Assembly (NCBI GenBank): GCA_025141015.1
Contig: CP081098.1
Location: 936,501 to 1,000,500 of the forward strand
Direction of reading: 5' to 3'
Length of the DNA: 64,000 nucleotides
Origin: Rhodobacteraceae bacterium M382
GTDB lineage: Bacteria > Pseudomonadota > Alphaproteobacteria > Rhodobacterales > Rhodobacteraceae
Shown: positions 43,901 through 51,770 of the stretch, piece after piece
Position numbering within the stretch: position 1 is the stretch's first letter
Layout: every line of letters starts with the position of its first letter
Notes under the pieces: model-generated
Seen by the model: the letters and a program-made list of their open reading frames with translations, nothing else
Databases searched by the model: none
What the model was told of the DNA's origin: nothing
Translations under genes and position numbers: made by a program

Positions 43901-46692
43901 GTTCCTCCGATCAGGGTGCCGGCGCTGTCATGCAATCCACGGATGTATGTATCCGACAATGTGCCGCCACCGGTCGGGCTACCTTCGAGGTCGAATTGGT
44001 AGAGGCGGCCGGATACCAGGTTCACTGCAAACCAATCGACGTCACCGTCAGTTTCGATATTCCCGGTCGAAGATCCACCGACCGAGACCGCGCCGGTTGT
44101 GCCAGTAGTGCTGGCGAAATCATCCAGTGGCGATGTATCCGCGGTCACGGACAGGGAATAGGTGCCTTCGTTGCTGGAGAACGCACCGACATCAATAAAA
44201 TATGTGCCCGCAGCGGTCGGTGTAAAGTCCAGTTGGCTGTTCAGGCCGATCCCGCCATCGTCATTGGCGGTCCCGCCGATCAGGTTGCCAGCACTGTCAC
44301 GCAGTCCATACAGAAGGGTATCGGACAATGTGCCCATATCCGTCGGCGCACCTTCCAGATCAAAGCGGTACTCGCGTCCGGCTTCCAGTGTGACCGAGAA
44401 CCAATCATGATCGCCCGAGTCTTCGATTGCGCCCGTCACCGAGCCATTGACCGCGACCGAACCTGTTGTCCCGGTGTTATCCGCGAAATCGTCGGATGCC
44501 CCCAGATCTTCGACCTGGAGCCGATAACTGCCAGTGCTCGTGCCAAACGCAGAAGCGGCAATAAAGAACTGGCCGGTTGTGTCAGGGGTGAATTCCAACA
44601 AGCTGTCGAGGCCGCTGCCGCCGTCATCATTGCTGGTGCCCGGCAGCTTGACGCCGGATGCGTCAAATATCCCATCCAGCAGCGGATCCCCCAAGGTCCC
44701 TCCGCCCGAATATGCCCCTTCCAGGGCGATCCGATAGGTATGCCCCGCCACCATATCCGCGACAAACCAATCGGTGTCGCCGGATTCTTCTATGACGCCA
44801 TGGGTCACACCGGTATCCGGAATTGTCCCGGCCGATCCAGCGTCAGAGCCGAAGTCATCGGCTCTGCCATTGTCGGCGACGGAGAGCGAATAGGTTCCGG
44901 TTGCCGACCCAAAGGCACCGGCGGCAATGAAATACGTCCCATCGCTGTCCGGAACAAAAGTGACCTGACTGTTCAGGCCGCTGCCGCTGTCATCATTGCT
45001 GGTCGATGGGATCAGCGATCCGTCGGACGTATGGATCCCGCGCAGGAACGGGTCAGACAGTGTGCCGTCTCCCGTTGGATTGCCCTGGAGATCAATGACG
45101 TATTCCCGACCTGCCTGAAGATCGACCGCGAACCAATCGGTGTCCGAACCTTCTTCGATCACCCCGGTCACGCTTCCTCCGACCACGGCCGCCCCGGCAG
45201 TGCCAGTTGTGTCGCCAAAGTCGTCGATGGACCCCAAGTTTGTCACTTCGACTGTATATGTGCCCGTGTTGCTGCCGAACGCGCCCGCAGCAATGTAATA
45301 GGTACCTGCCGATGGGGCGGTGAATTCCAGAAGACTGTTGAGGTTTTCTCCTCCGTCATCGTTCGCCGAGGACGGAATGAGGGTTTCGGACGCATCATAA
45401 ACACCGCGTAGATACGGGTCGCTAAGAGTCCCGTCGCTGGTCGGTGCGCCGCGCACCTCGATGCGGTATTCCTGGCCGGCTGCCAGATCAACGGAGAACC
45501 AGTCCGTATCATTGGCATCTTCGATGTTTCCTGTCGCCGTTCCATCAACTGCGACTGCACCTGCCGAAGCGGCGGAGTCGGAATAGTCGTCGAGGCTGCC
45601 CAAATCGTCTACCGACACCGTGTAGCTTCCGGTATTTCCCCCAAACGCACCTGCTGAGACAAAGAATGTGCCAGTCTCCGTCGCGGTGAAGGTCAGGCTG
45701 CTGTTGAGGCCATCGCCACCGTCGTCATTGGTTGATCCCGGTAGCAGCGCGCCGCTGGAGTCATGAATGCCCCGCAAATAGGGATCTGGCAAAGATCCAT
45801 CATCGGTCGGCGTCCCCCGTACTTCCACGCGGTAATCCCGGCCTGCAACCATTTCGACCGCAAACCAATCCTGATCACCGCCGTCTTCGATCGTGCCCAC
45901 TGCTGTTCCGCCAATGGGGATAATGGCGGTTGTTTCGGGCGTCGCCGGGTGGTCATCCAGCGACCCGATGTCTTCGACCAGAACCGTGTAAGTGCCTATG
46001 TTGCCGCCAAAAGCACCGGCGGACACATAGTATGTTCCGGTTTCTGTCGCGGTGAATTCCAACAGGCTGTTCAGGCCATCGCCACCGTCATCATTTGTCG
46101 TTGACGGCAACAGCTCGCCCGTTTGCGAATGAACACCACGCAGATACGGATCAGACAGAGTGCCATTGTCGGTCGGCGCGCCGCGCACCTCTATCCTGAC
46201 GCTGCGCCCAGCCTCCAATTCGACGGCGAACCAGTCCAGGTCACCAACTTCGTCGATTTGACCCGTCGCCGTACCGCCGACAGTCACTGTTCCTGTGGTT
46301 CCGGTATTGTCGCTGAAATCATCGAGGCTTCCCAAATCGGTCAAGGACAGATTGTAGGTGCCGATCGAATTTCCAAAACCGCCGGCTGACAGGAAATACT
46401 GTCCGCTGCTGGGGGCGGTGAATTCAAGCAGGCTGTTCAGTCCAGGTCCACCGTCATCATTGGTTGTTCCGGGCAGCAGGCTACCAGACGAATCGTATAT
46501 GCCTCGAAAATAGGGATCACTGAGCGTACCGGACAATCCCGAACCGTTCAGTTCGATCTGATATGTACGTCCACCCACCAGGTTGGCAGAGAACCAATCC
46601 TGGTCACCCGAGGTTTCGATGTTCCCGGGAGCGGTTCCGCCAATGGAAACGGACCCAGATGTCGCAATTGATGCAGGAAAGTCGTCAGGCAT
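40921..46692 (-). CDS. giant secreted protein: ten PPC-like repeats, leishmanolysin-like zincin, RTX repeats
   Basis: A 1923-residue acidic exoprotein. Residues 1-1222 are ten tandem pre-peptidase C-terminal-like repeats of about 120 residues, each with (G/N/S)DxDWF, NDDG and GTYxxSV-type ends. Residues about 1224-1470 form a metzincin-like domain: HEMGH (His1333, Glu1334, His1337), a distal HWAEN His1390 and the Met-turn ELMTGY (Met1401), the arrangement of leishmanolysin rather than serralysin. Residues about 1590-1825 carry two blocks of RTX nonapeptides (GGxGxDxxx), and the C-terminus is the uncleaved secretion signal typical of type I systems. No N-terminal signal peptide. No T1SS transporter is in the window. 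Probably a calcium-dependent extracellular protease or adhesin. Confidence 0.9.
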   Translation of the reverse strand: MPDDFPASIATSGSVSIGGTAPGNIETSGDQDWFSANLVGGRTYQIELNGSGLSGTLSDPYFRGIYDSSGSLLPGTTNDDGGPGLNSLLEFTAPSSGQYFLSAGGFGNSIGTYNLSLTDLGSLDDFSDNTGTTGTVTVGGTATGQIDEVGDLDWFAVELEAGRSVRIEVRGAPTDNGTLSDPYLRGVHSQTGELLPSTTNDDGGDGLNSLLEFTATETGTYYVSAGAFGGNIGTYTVLVEDIGSLDDHPATPETTAIIPIGGTAVGTIEDGGDQDWFAVEMVAGRDYRVEVRGTPTDDGSLPDPYLRGIHDSSGALLPGSTNDDGGDGLNSSLTFTATETGTFFVSAGAFGGNTGSYTVSVDDLGSLDDYSDSAASAGAVAVDGTATGNIEDANDTDWFSVDLAAGQEYRIEVRGAPTSDGTLSDPYLRGVYDASETLIPSSANDDGGENLNSLLEFTAPSAGTYYIAAGAFGSNTGTYTVEVTNLGSIDDFGDTTGTAGAAVVGGSVTGVIEEGSDTDWFAVDLQAGREYVIDLQGNPTGDGTLSDPFLRGIHTSDGSLIPSTSNDDSGSGLNSQVTFVPDSDGTYFIAAGAFGSATGTYSLSVADNGRADDFGSDAGSAGTIPDTGVTHGVIEESGDTDWFVADMVAGHTYRIALEGAYSGGGTLGDPLLDGIFDASGVKLPGTSNDDGGSGLDSLLEFTPDTTGQFFIAASAFGTSTGSYRLQVEDLGASDDFADNTGTTGSVAVNGSVTGAIEDSGDHDWFSVTLEAGREYRFDLEGAPTDMGTLSDTLLYGLRDSAGNLIGGTANDDGGIGLNSQLDFTPTAAGTYFIDVGAFSSNEGTYSLSVTADTSPLDDFASTTGTTGAVSVGGSSTGNIETDGDVDWFAVNLVSGRLYQFDLEGSPTGGGTLSDTYIRGLHDSAGTLIGGTTNDDGGTGLNSSLTFTATSSGTFYVAAGGFGNNTGTYKVSVSQEGTTDDYAQTAGGSGALPIGGSTTGNIETAGDADWFAVSLVAGNTYQISLEGAATSGGTLADPLIQGIYDGTGALIGGTSNDDGGTGRNSLTEFTPTASGTYYVSAASFGNGTGTYKVSLAQTSTGTPGDDFGQTTTSAGTVSPGGTANGSIETVGDQDWFGMNLTAGRTYVVDLEGTATGGGTLTDPYIRGLYDASGATIPGVFNDDGGTGQNARIEFTPTTSGTYYVEAGAYSGTGTYKVSVAETTVAPPTSGFEITIDYSGDSTYRSYFENAAAVWEDVITGDLPDVASARYGLIDDLRIDASVVEIDGPGRILGQAGPRDVRSGSSLPFNGMMQFDSADLAGMVSKGILQDVIEHEMGHVLGLGTLWSTLGLKSGFNYTGANAIREYSTLLGTSATSVPLETTGGPGTAGGHWAENIFRTELMTGYAENSPPMPLSRLTIGSLEDMGYAVNYNAAEPYTLPSTGALVSGPGVDSGAGAAAPTMMVASAIATDGFAGHSFINFQDKFLSITATPDPVKLNGPVSSADETTVLFFENGTGNDHLVELTGTFDKNDPANAGDVKGTVSEIAFFSDGMLVARHILATPADVTGVLDAWRSFDLSGNNLLENRSATAQNDVLNGLGGDDFIIGGLGDDTLDGGTGNDTVGIDVASGDATVSLSDGVFTIVSTQGTDQATGFEQFQFSDRILTLAEMTALAGGGDLTLTGTPNPDVLVGEDGNDTLLGLGDNDRLLGNAGNDRLDGGPGADTLNGGTGDDIIIGGPGDDDLRDVVYAGDGNDNIDAGAGNDLVFGQGGNDTIAGGAGVDELQGQDGNDVITGSNFSDLVFGGAGNDFVNGGFGHDRINGGSGADKFFHVGVEGHGSDWVQDYLSTEGDVLLWGGAPATASDFQVNLAHTANDAGERSGDDAVQEAFVIYKPTEQIMWALVDGGGQSSINIQIGGAVFDLLA
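41215..41925 (-). repeat. RTX nonapeptide repeat region
   Basis: Codes for two blocks of GGxGxDxxx repeats (residues about 1590-1825 of the exoprotein), which form calcium-bound parallel beta-rolls after secretion. The repeats are degenerate at DNA level. Confidence 0.88.
43020..46692 (-). repeat. Ten tandem PPC-like domain repeats
   Basis: Coding tandem array of about 360 bp per unit. Unit starts are marked by the DWF motifs GDQDWF, GDLDWF, GDQDWF, NDTDWF, SDTDWF, GDTDWF, GDHDWF, GDVDWF, GDADWF and GDQDWF in order. Homogeneity among units 1-5 looks highest. The array is a substrate for slippage or recombination and can vary in number between strains. Confidence 0.85.
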
Positions 46693-46777
46693 AATATTCT
46701 TCTCCCTTGATATTCAGATGCCCGGTGGGGCGCGTGTATTCCAACCTTGCAAGCCCAATTCGCCAAAAGGCTTTCGT

Positions 46778-47218
46778 TCAATGAATGATGCCAATTGCCA
46801 GTAGTCGACCAAAGGTAACATCGTCTATGTATCCGGTTACAGGAAACATCGAATCCTCCTGAAATGCCCGAATGGCGTTTCGCGTGTCTTGATCGAACTG
46901 CCCATCCACCGTGCCAACACGAAGCCCAAGCCCAGCAAGCGTTTGTTCAATGCCTGCGCGGGTGTTTTCTTCCAGTTTCAGATCGCGCTCTTGGCGCTTT
47001 GCTTGGGTTGTTTGGTTTTGTGCTTTGCTCATGGCGGGCACCAGGTTGTTCGATTTTGCAGTGTCGGTTGGTTGAAACCACCCAGATTGACAAAAACTGT
47101 GAACGGAGGGACGTGGCGTGACCAAATGATCGGGCGGCAAATGAGTGCAGCTTATCGAAAGACTGATTGCCGAAATCCAGTTGATCACGCGCTGCTCCTT
47201 TTCAAAGGGCGCTTTCAT
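46778..47218 (-). CDS. small protein with peptidoglycan-binding-like domain
   Basis: A 146-residue product whose C-terminal half (about 85-143, IEQTLAGLGLRVGTVDGQFDQDTRNAIRAFQ) fits the peptidoglycan-binding domain 1 pattern. The N-terminal half is weakly hydrophobic and Cys-containing and does not make a clear signal peptide, so the start is uncertain; ATG at 47032 (MSKAQNQTTQ) is an alternative giving 84 residues. It lies 85 bases upstream of the exoprotein gene on the same strand and may be co-transcribed. Confidence 0.6.
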   Translation of the reverse strand: MKAPFEKEQRVINWISAISLSISCTHLPPDHLVTPRPSVHSFCQSGWFQPTDTAKSNNLVPAMSKAQNQTTQAKRQERDLKLEENTRAGIEQTLAGLGLRVGTVDGQFDQDTRNAIRAFQEDSMFPVTGYIDDVTFGRLLAIGIIH

Positions 47219-47250
47219 ATTCCAATATTGTTATAATATGTAATTGCCGC

Positions 47251-47264
47251 TTTGATCCAGATCA
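47251..47264. promoter_or_regulatory. Possible FNR-type box upstream of the peptidoglycan-binding protein gene
   Basis: TTGATccagATCAT, one mismatch from the FNR consensus, located about 40 bases before the minus-strand start at 47218 with an AT-rich TATAAT-like stretch between. The 239-base divergent region 47219-47457 otherwise holds nothing I recognise. Confidence 0.4.
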
Positions 47265-47457
47265 TTCTAATTTTTCCAAGGGTGTCAGCCGCGCATAGGT
47301 GGCCTGGGCTGAAGCGGGGCCACGAGGCCCTGTCCCGGCATCGCTGCAATGCAGCAGAAGAAATTCACCAACTCTGCATGAAATCGTCTGAACGTGCATG
47401 ATATTTGGTGATCGGATTAGTATCGGTTGTAAAACGCCAACACCGGAGCCGACGCCC

Positions 47458-48621
47458 ATGCATTTTGGTTTGACTGAAGAACAGGAGATGATCATCTCCA
47501 CCACGCGCAGCTTTGTCGAAAAAGAGCTGTATCCGCATGAAGCTGAAATCGAGCGGACAGGGCATCTGGACATGGATGTTGTGCGCGAGATTCAGGCCAA
47601 GGCCATGGAGGCGGGCCTGTATGCTGCCAACATGCCAGAGGACGTCGGGGGGGCCGGGCTCGATACGCTCAGCTGGCTGATGTATGAAAAGGAACTGGGC
47701 CGGGCAAACTATGCGCTGCATTGGACCGCGGTGGCGCGCCCATCGAATATTCTGATGGCCGGTACGGACGAGCAGAAAGAAAAATACCTGTACCCCTGTA
47801 TGAAGGGCGAAAAATGGGATTGTCTGGCCATGACCGAGCCGGGTGCCGGATCGGATTTACGCGGCATGACGGCCACGGCGCGCCAGGACGGCGATGATTT
47901 CGTCCTGAACGGCACCAAACATTTCATCAGCCACGCCGATATTGCCGATTTCTCGATCGTGTTCATGGCGACCGGCGAAGAGGACACCCCGCGCGGAAAG
48001 AAGAAGCTGATCACCGCGTTTTTTGTCGACAAAGGTACGCCTGGATTCTCGGTGCGCGATGGGTATCAGAATGTCAGCCATCGCGGTTACACCAACGCGG
48101 TGTTGGAATTTGACGACTGTCGGATCCCGAGATCGCAGATGCTGGGCGAAGTGCACAAAGGGTTCGACGTGGCGAACACCTGGCTTGGCGCTACGCGCCT
48201 GCAGGTGGCGGCGACCTGTCTGGGGCGGGCCGAGCGCGCCTTGCAGCACGCGGTCGAATATTCCGCCGAGCGCAAGCAATTTGGTCAACAGATCGGCAAA
48301 TTCCAGGGCGTCTCCTTCAAACTCGCCGACATGGCTCTGGAACTGAAGGCCGCCAACCTGCTGACATGGGACGCGGGTTGGAAGTTCGATCAGGGCACGG
48401 TCACCGAATCTGATATGTCGATGGCGAAACTCAAGGCGACCGAGATGCTGGCATTTGTCGCGGACGAAGCCATTCAGATCCACGGCGGTATGGGATTGAT
48501 GGACGAATTGCCATTGGAGCGGATCTGGCGTGATGCACGGGTGGAACGGATCTGGGAAGGCACCAGCGAGATCCAGCGCCACATCATCAGTCGCGAATTG
48601 TTGCGGCCGCTGGGTGGATGA
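47458..48621 (+). CDS. acyl-CoA dehydrogenase, CaiA-like
   Basis: FAD-dependent acyl-CoA dehydrogenase of 387 residues. N-terminal helical domain (TEEQEMIISTTRSFV), middle FAD-site block AMTEPGAGSDLRGM and C-terminal block QIHGGMGLMDELPLERIWRDARV with EGTSEIQR, whose Glu367 is the expected catalytic base. The start at 47458 begins MHFGLTEEQE; an earlier ATG at 47398 adds 20 uncharacteristic residues. Size and position beside a CaiD-like gene suggest crotonobetainyl-CoA or a short acyl-CoA as substrate. First gene of the CoA cluster. Confidence 0.9.
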   Translation: MHFGLTEEQEMIISTTRSFVEKELYPHEAEIERTGHLDMDVVREIQAKAMEAGLYAANMPEDVGGAGLDTLSWLMYEKELGRANYALHWTAVARPSNILMAGTDEQKEKYLYPCMKGEKWDCLAMTEPGAGSDLRGMTATARQDGDDFVLNGTKHFISHADIADFSIVFMATGEEDTPRGKKKLITAFFVDKGTPGFSVRDGYQNVSHRGYTNAVLEFDDCRIPRSQMLGEVHKGFDVANTWLGATRLQVAATCLGRAERALQHAVEYSAERKQFGQQIGKFQGVSFKLADMALELKAANLLTWDAGWKFDQGTVTESDMSMAKLKATEMLAFVADEAIQIHGGMGLMDELPLERIWRDARVERIWEGTSEIQRHIISRELLRPLGG

Positions 48622-48874
48622 ATGGGGGTCATAGCCGCGTCAGGGCGCGACGCCTTTGGTGGGGAATTTTGGAACTCAAAGAAGGGGGATGGTCAGATCC
48701 AGCACCCGGAGTTTCAAACTGCAACCAAAGGCCCGTTCCTGGTGCATCCATCGGCATCCCCACCCGTTCCGCCCACACATCGTGGCCGATCTTGGTCAAG
48801 AACATCTTACCTCTACTGGTCAAAAATATTCCCGTCGGAGGTATCCCTGCATTCGGCTTTGCGGAGGTTTTAAA

Positions 48875-50905
48875 ATGACGCATGACCTGTCTCGACTGTT
48901 CCGGCCCGAAACCATCGCCGTCATCGGTGGCGGTGCCTGGTGCCGTCTGGTGATCGAGCAATGCCGCAAGATGGGGTTTCAGGGCGATATCTGGCCTGTT
49001 CATCCCAAGGCCGAGGAAATGGCTGGCCTGCCGGTTTTTGCCCACATCGAAGACTTGCCCGCTGCACCGGATGCCTCCTTTATTGGAGTGAACCGCTTTG
49101 TCACTGTCGAGGCGGTTCGCCTGCTGTCTGAGCGAGGCGCCGGGGGGGCGGTGTGTTTCGCTTCGGGGTTCCTGGAAGCTCAAGCCGAAGACGCCGAAGG
49201 CGCAGACCTGCAGCAACAGTTGCTGACTGCGGCCGGTGATATGCCCATCCTGGGGCCAAACTGCTATGGGTTTGTGAATTACCTGGACGGGGCGCTGCTT
49301 TGGCCGGATCAGCACGGCGGGCATCGTACCGACAAAGGTGTCGCGCTGGTCACGCAAAGCTCGAACATTGCCATTAACCTGACCATGCAAAGCCGTGGCT
49401 TGCCGGTGGCCTATGTGGTCACGGCGGGAAATCAGGCGCAATCCGGGATGGCTGCGATCGGCGAGGCGTTGTTGGCAGATGACAGGGTGACGGCGCTGGG
49501 TCTGCACATCGAGGGCTTTGGCGACCTGCGTGCGTTCGAGGCACTGGCCGCGCGGGCGCGGGAGTTGGGCAAACCCATCGTGGCGCTCAAAGTTGGCCGC
49601 TCGGCCGAAGCTCGGGCCGCAACTGTCTCCCATACCGCTTCGCTCGCGGGGGGGGATGCGGGGGCCGAGGCCCTGCTCGCGCGTCTCGGGATCCCGCGAG
49701 TGGATGACTTGCCGACGTTTCTGGAAACGTTGAAGCTGTTGCATGTGGTGGGCTGTTTGCCGTCGAATCGCATTGCCACGATCAGCTGTTCTGGGGGCGA
49801 GGCCAGCCTGGCCGCGGACACCGGGCATATGCGAGACGTCGAATTTCCGGCGCTGAATGATCGGCAGAAGACGGATCTGCGGGCGGCATTGGGACCGATG
49901 GTGGCCCTGGCGAACCCGCTGGATTATCACACTTATATCTGGCGCGACACGGATGCGATGACCCGGGCCTTTTCGGCCATGGTCGATCCGCAATTGGCCA
50001 TGACCATGTTGATCGTAGATTTCCCGCGCGCAGACAGGTGCGATCCCGATGATTGGGAATGTACCATTCAGTCGGCGATTCGGACCCGGCAGGACACAGG
50101 TGGCAATCTGGCAATGGTCGCCAGCCTGCCTGAATTGATGCCCGAAGCGGTGGCAGACCGGTTGATCGGCGCCGGCGTTGTGCCTTTTTCTGGCTTGACC
50201 GAGGCGATCTCTGCCTGTGCCGTGGCAAGCCAACAGCCCCCTCCCAATCCCGAACCGCTGTTGCTGCCGACCCCAACGGTTGATCCCGATCTGATCCCTG
50301 AAGCCGAAGCAAAGAAGCGTCTGGCCTGGCATGGGCTGCGCACTCCGAACTTTCGGCGTGTGACGTCTCCTGGTGCTGCGCGCGCGGCGGCGGCAGACAT
50401 CGGTTTCCCGGTTGTGCTCAAGGGCGAAGGAGTCGCGCACAAAACCGAAGCCGGGGCAGTTGCCTTGAACCTGATGTCAGGGCAGGCGGTGCGTGACGCC
50501 GCTGATGCGATGCCTGCCGACAGCTTTCTGATCGAAGAGATGGTGACGGGCGCAGTGGCCGAAGTGTTGATTGGCGTGGTCAAGGACCCCGCGCATGGGT
50601 TTGTGATGACGTTGGCGGCGGGCGGCACCCTTACCGAACTGATGGACGACAGCGCGTCGTTCCTGTTGCCCGCGTCGGATCTGGACATCGACACAGCCCT
50701 GAACAGCCTGCGCATGTCCAGGCTTCTTGACGGATACCGCGGGGCTCCGGCGGCGGACAGGCCTGCCATTTTGCGCGCGATCCGGGCGGTCGAGGCCTAT
50801 GTGCTGGCAAATGCGCAAGGATTGGAAGAAATTGAAGTCAACCCGCTGCTGTGTACGCCAACCGATGCGGTGGCAGCGGATGCCCTGATGCGACGGAAGG
50901 ATTGA
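48875..50905 (+). CDS. NDP-forming acyl-CoA synthetase (acetate-CoA ligase family)
   Basis: ADP-forming CoA ligase of 676 residues. Order of parts: CoA-binding domain (about 10-125), ligase CoA domain with the phospho-His segment SHTASLAGGDA (His253), and a C-terminal ATP-grasp domain (about 475-676, GFPVVLKGEGVAHKTEAGAVAL). The fusion of alpha and beta parts is normal for this family. GGAGG precedes the ATG at 48875. Placed between CaiA- and CaiD-like genes, it probably activates the quaternary-amine acid in place of the AMP-forming CaiC. Upstream 48622-48874 holds no gene. Confidence 0.9.
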   Translation: MTHDLSRLFRPETIAVIGGGAWCRLVIEQCRKMGFQGDIWPVHPKAEEMAGLPVFAHIEDLPAAPDASFIGVNRFVTVEAVRLLSERGAGGAVCFASGFLEAQAEDAEGADLQQQLLTAAGDMPILGPNCYGFVNYLDGALLWPDQHGGHRTDKGVALVTQSSNIAINLTMQSRGLPVAYVVTAGNQAQSGMAAIGEALLADDRVTALGLHIEGFGDLRAFEALAARARELGKPIVALKVGRSAEARAATVSHTASLAGGDAGAEALLARLGIPRVDDLPTFLETLKLLHVVGCLPSNRIATISCSGGEASLAADTGHMRDVEFPALNDRQKTDLRAALGPMVALANPLDYHTYIWRDTDAMTRAFSAMVDPQLAMTMLIVDFPRADRCDPDDWECTIQSAIRTRQDTGGNLAMVASLPELMPEAVADRLIGAGVVPFSGLTEAISACAVASQQPPPNPEPLLLPTPTVDPDLIPEAEAKKRLAWHGLRTPNFRRVTSPGAARAAAADIGFPVVLKGEGVAHKTEAGAVALNLMSGQAVRDAADAMPADSFLIEEMVTGAVAEVLIGVVKDPAHGFVMTLAAGGTLTELMDDSASFLLPASDLDIDTALNSLRMSRLLDGYRGAPAADRPAILRAIRAVEAYVLANAQGLEEIEVNPLLCTPTDAVAADALMRRKD

Positions 50906-50909
50906 AATC

Positions 50910-51695
50910 ATGACCGACAGCCCAGTGAAAACGCGCCGCGAGGGCGCAATTCTAGAGGTGACGCTGGACCGGCCCAAAGCCAACGCCATTGATCTGGCCA
51001 CCAGCCGTGTGCTGGGCGAAGTCTTTCGCGAGTTCCGCGATGACCCAGAGCTGCGGGTCGCGATCCTGACAGGTGGGGGAGAGAAGTTCTTTTGTCCCGG
51101 CTGGGATCTCAAGGCGGCAGCCGATGGTGACGCGGTGGATGGTGATTATGGTGTCGGCGGTTTTGGTGGCCTGCAAGAGTTGCGCGACATGAACAAGCCG
51201 GTGATTGCGGCCGTGAACGGGATTGCCTGCGGCGGTGGGTTGGAGCTGATGATTTCGGCCGATATCATCATAGCCGCTGATCACGCGTCCTTTGCCCTGC
51301 CGGAAATCCGGTCCGGTACCATTGCGGATGCGGCCAGCGTCAAGCTGCCCAAACGCATCCCCTATCACGTTGCGATGGAGCTGTTGCTGACCGGCCGTTG
51401 GTTTGATGCGCCCGAAGCCAAACATTGGGGTATCGTGAACGAAGTGGTTCCAGGCGATCAGCTGATGGATCGGGCCTGGGAACAGGCGCGTCTGCTGGCC
51501 TCGGGTCCACCGCTGGTCTATGCGGCGATCAAGGAAATCGTGCGCGACGCCGAAGACGCCAAATTCCAGGATGCCATGAACCGTATCACACAGCGTCAAT
51601 TGCGCAGCGTCGATGTTCTCTATGGCTCCGAGGACAATCTGGAAGGGGCCAAGGCATTTGCCGAGAAACGCGACCCGGTCTGGAAGGGCCGCTAA
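50910..51695 (+). CDS. caiD: carnitinyl-CoA dehydratase-like enoyl-CoA hydratase
   Basis: Crotonase-fold enzyme of 261 residues, the same length as E. coli CaiD. The oxyanion-hole and active-site residues align with it: NGIACGGGLELM with Glu112 and FALPEIRSG with Glu132 correspond to CaiD Glu111 and Glu131. It hydrates crotonobetainyl-CoA to carnitinyl-CoA in CaiD. It starts four bases after the CoA ligase stop with good ribosome binding. The symbol rests on length and motif match, and on the neighbours; other enoyl-CoA substrates remain possible. Confidence 0.8.
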   Translation: MTDSPVKTRREGAILEVTLDRPKANAIDLATSRVLGEVFREFRDDPELRVAILTGGGEKFFCPGWDLKAAADGDAVDGDYGVGGFGGLQELRDMNKPVIAAVNGIACGGGLELMISADIIIAADHASFALPEIRSGTIADAASVKLPKRIPYHVAMELLLTGRWFDAPEAKHWGIVNEVVPGDQLMDRAWEQARLLASGPPLVYAAIKEIVRDAEDAKFQDAMNRITQRQLRSVDVLYGSEDNLEGAKAFAEKRDPVWKGR

Positions 51696-51770
51696 GCTGC
51701 GGATTTCCCGGATTGCCCGACTGACAGCTTTGCGGCAAGCTCATCTTCGGTAGATCACCGGAGGTGCGGC

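Noticed and set aside
43369-45411. 680-codon open frame on the + strand
   Set aside because: It is the antisense shadow of the PPC repeat array; the open frame follows from the repeated, GC-rich codon pattern of the real gene and has no family resemblance or start signal.
43020-46692. Regular repeats that could suggest a CRISPR array
   Set aside because: The unit is about 360 bp, in frame and coding; there are no short identical repeats with unique spacers.
48792-48823. Two direct TGGTCAA motifs upstream of the CoA ligase gene
   Set aside because: Too short and degenerate to call a regulator site; likely chance, and no regulator gene is adjacent.
48629-50440. 603-codon open frame on the minus strand
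   Set aside because: Antisense to the NDP-forming CoA ligase, which has clear domains, a good Shine-Dalgarno and neighbours on the same strand.
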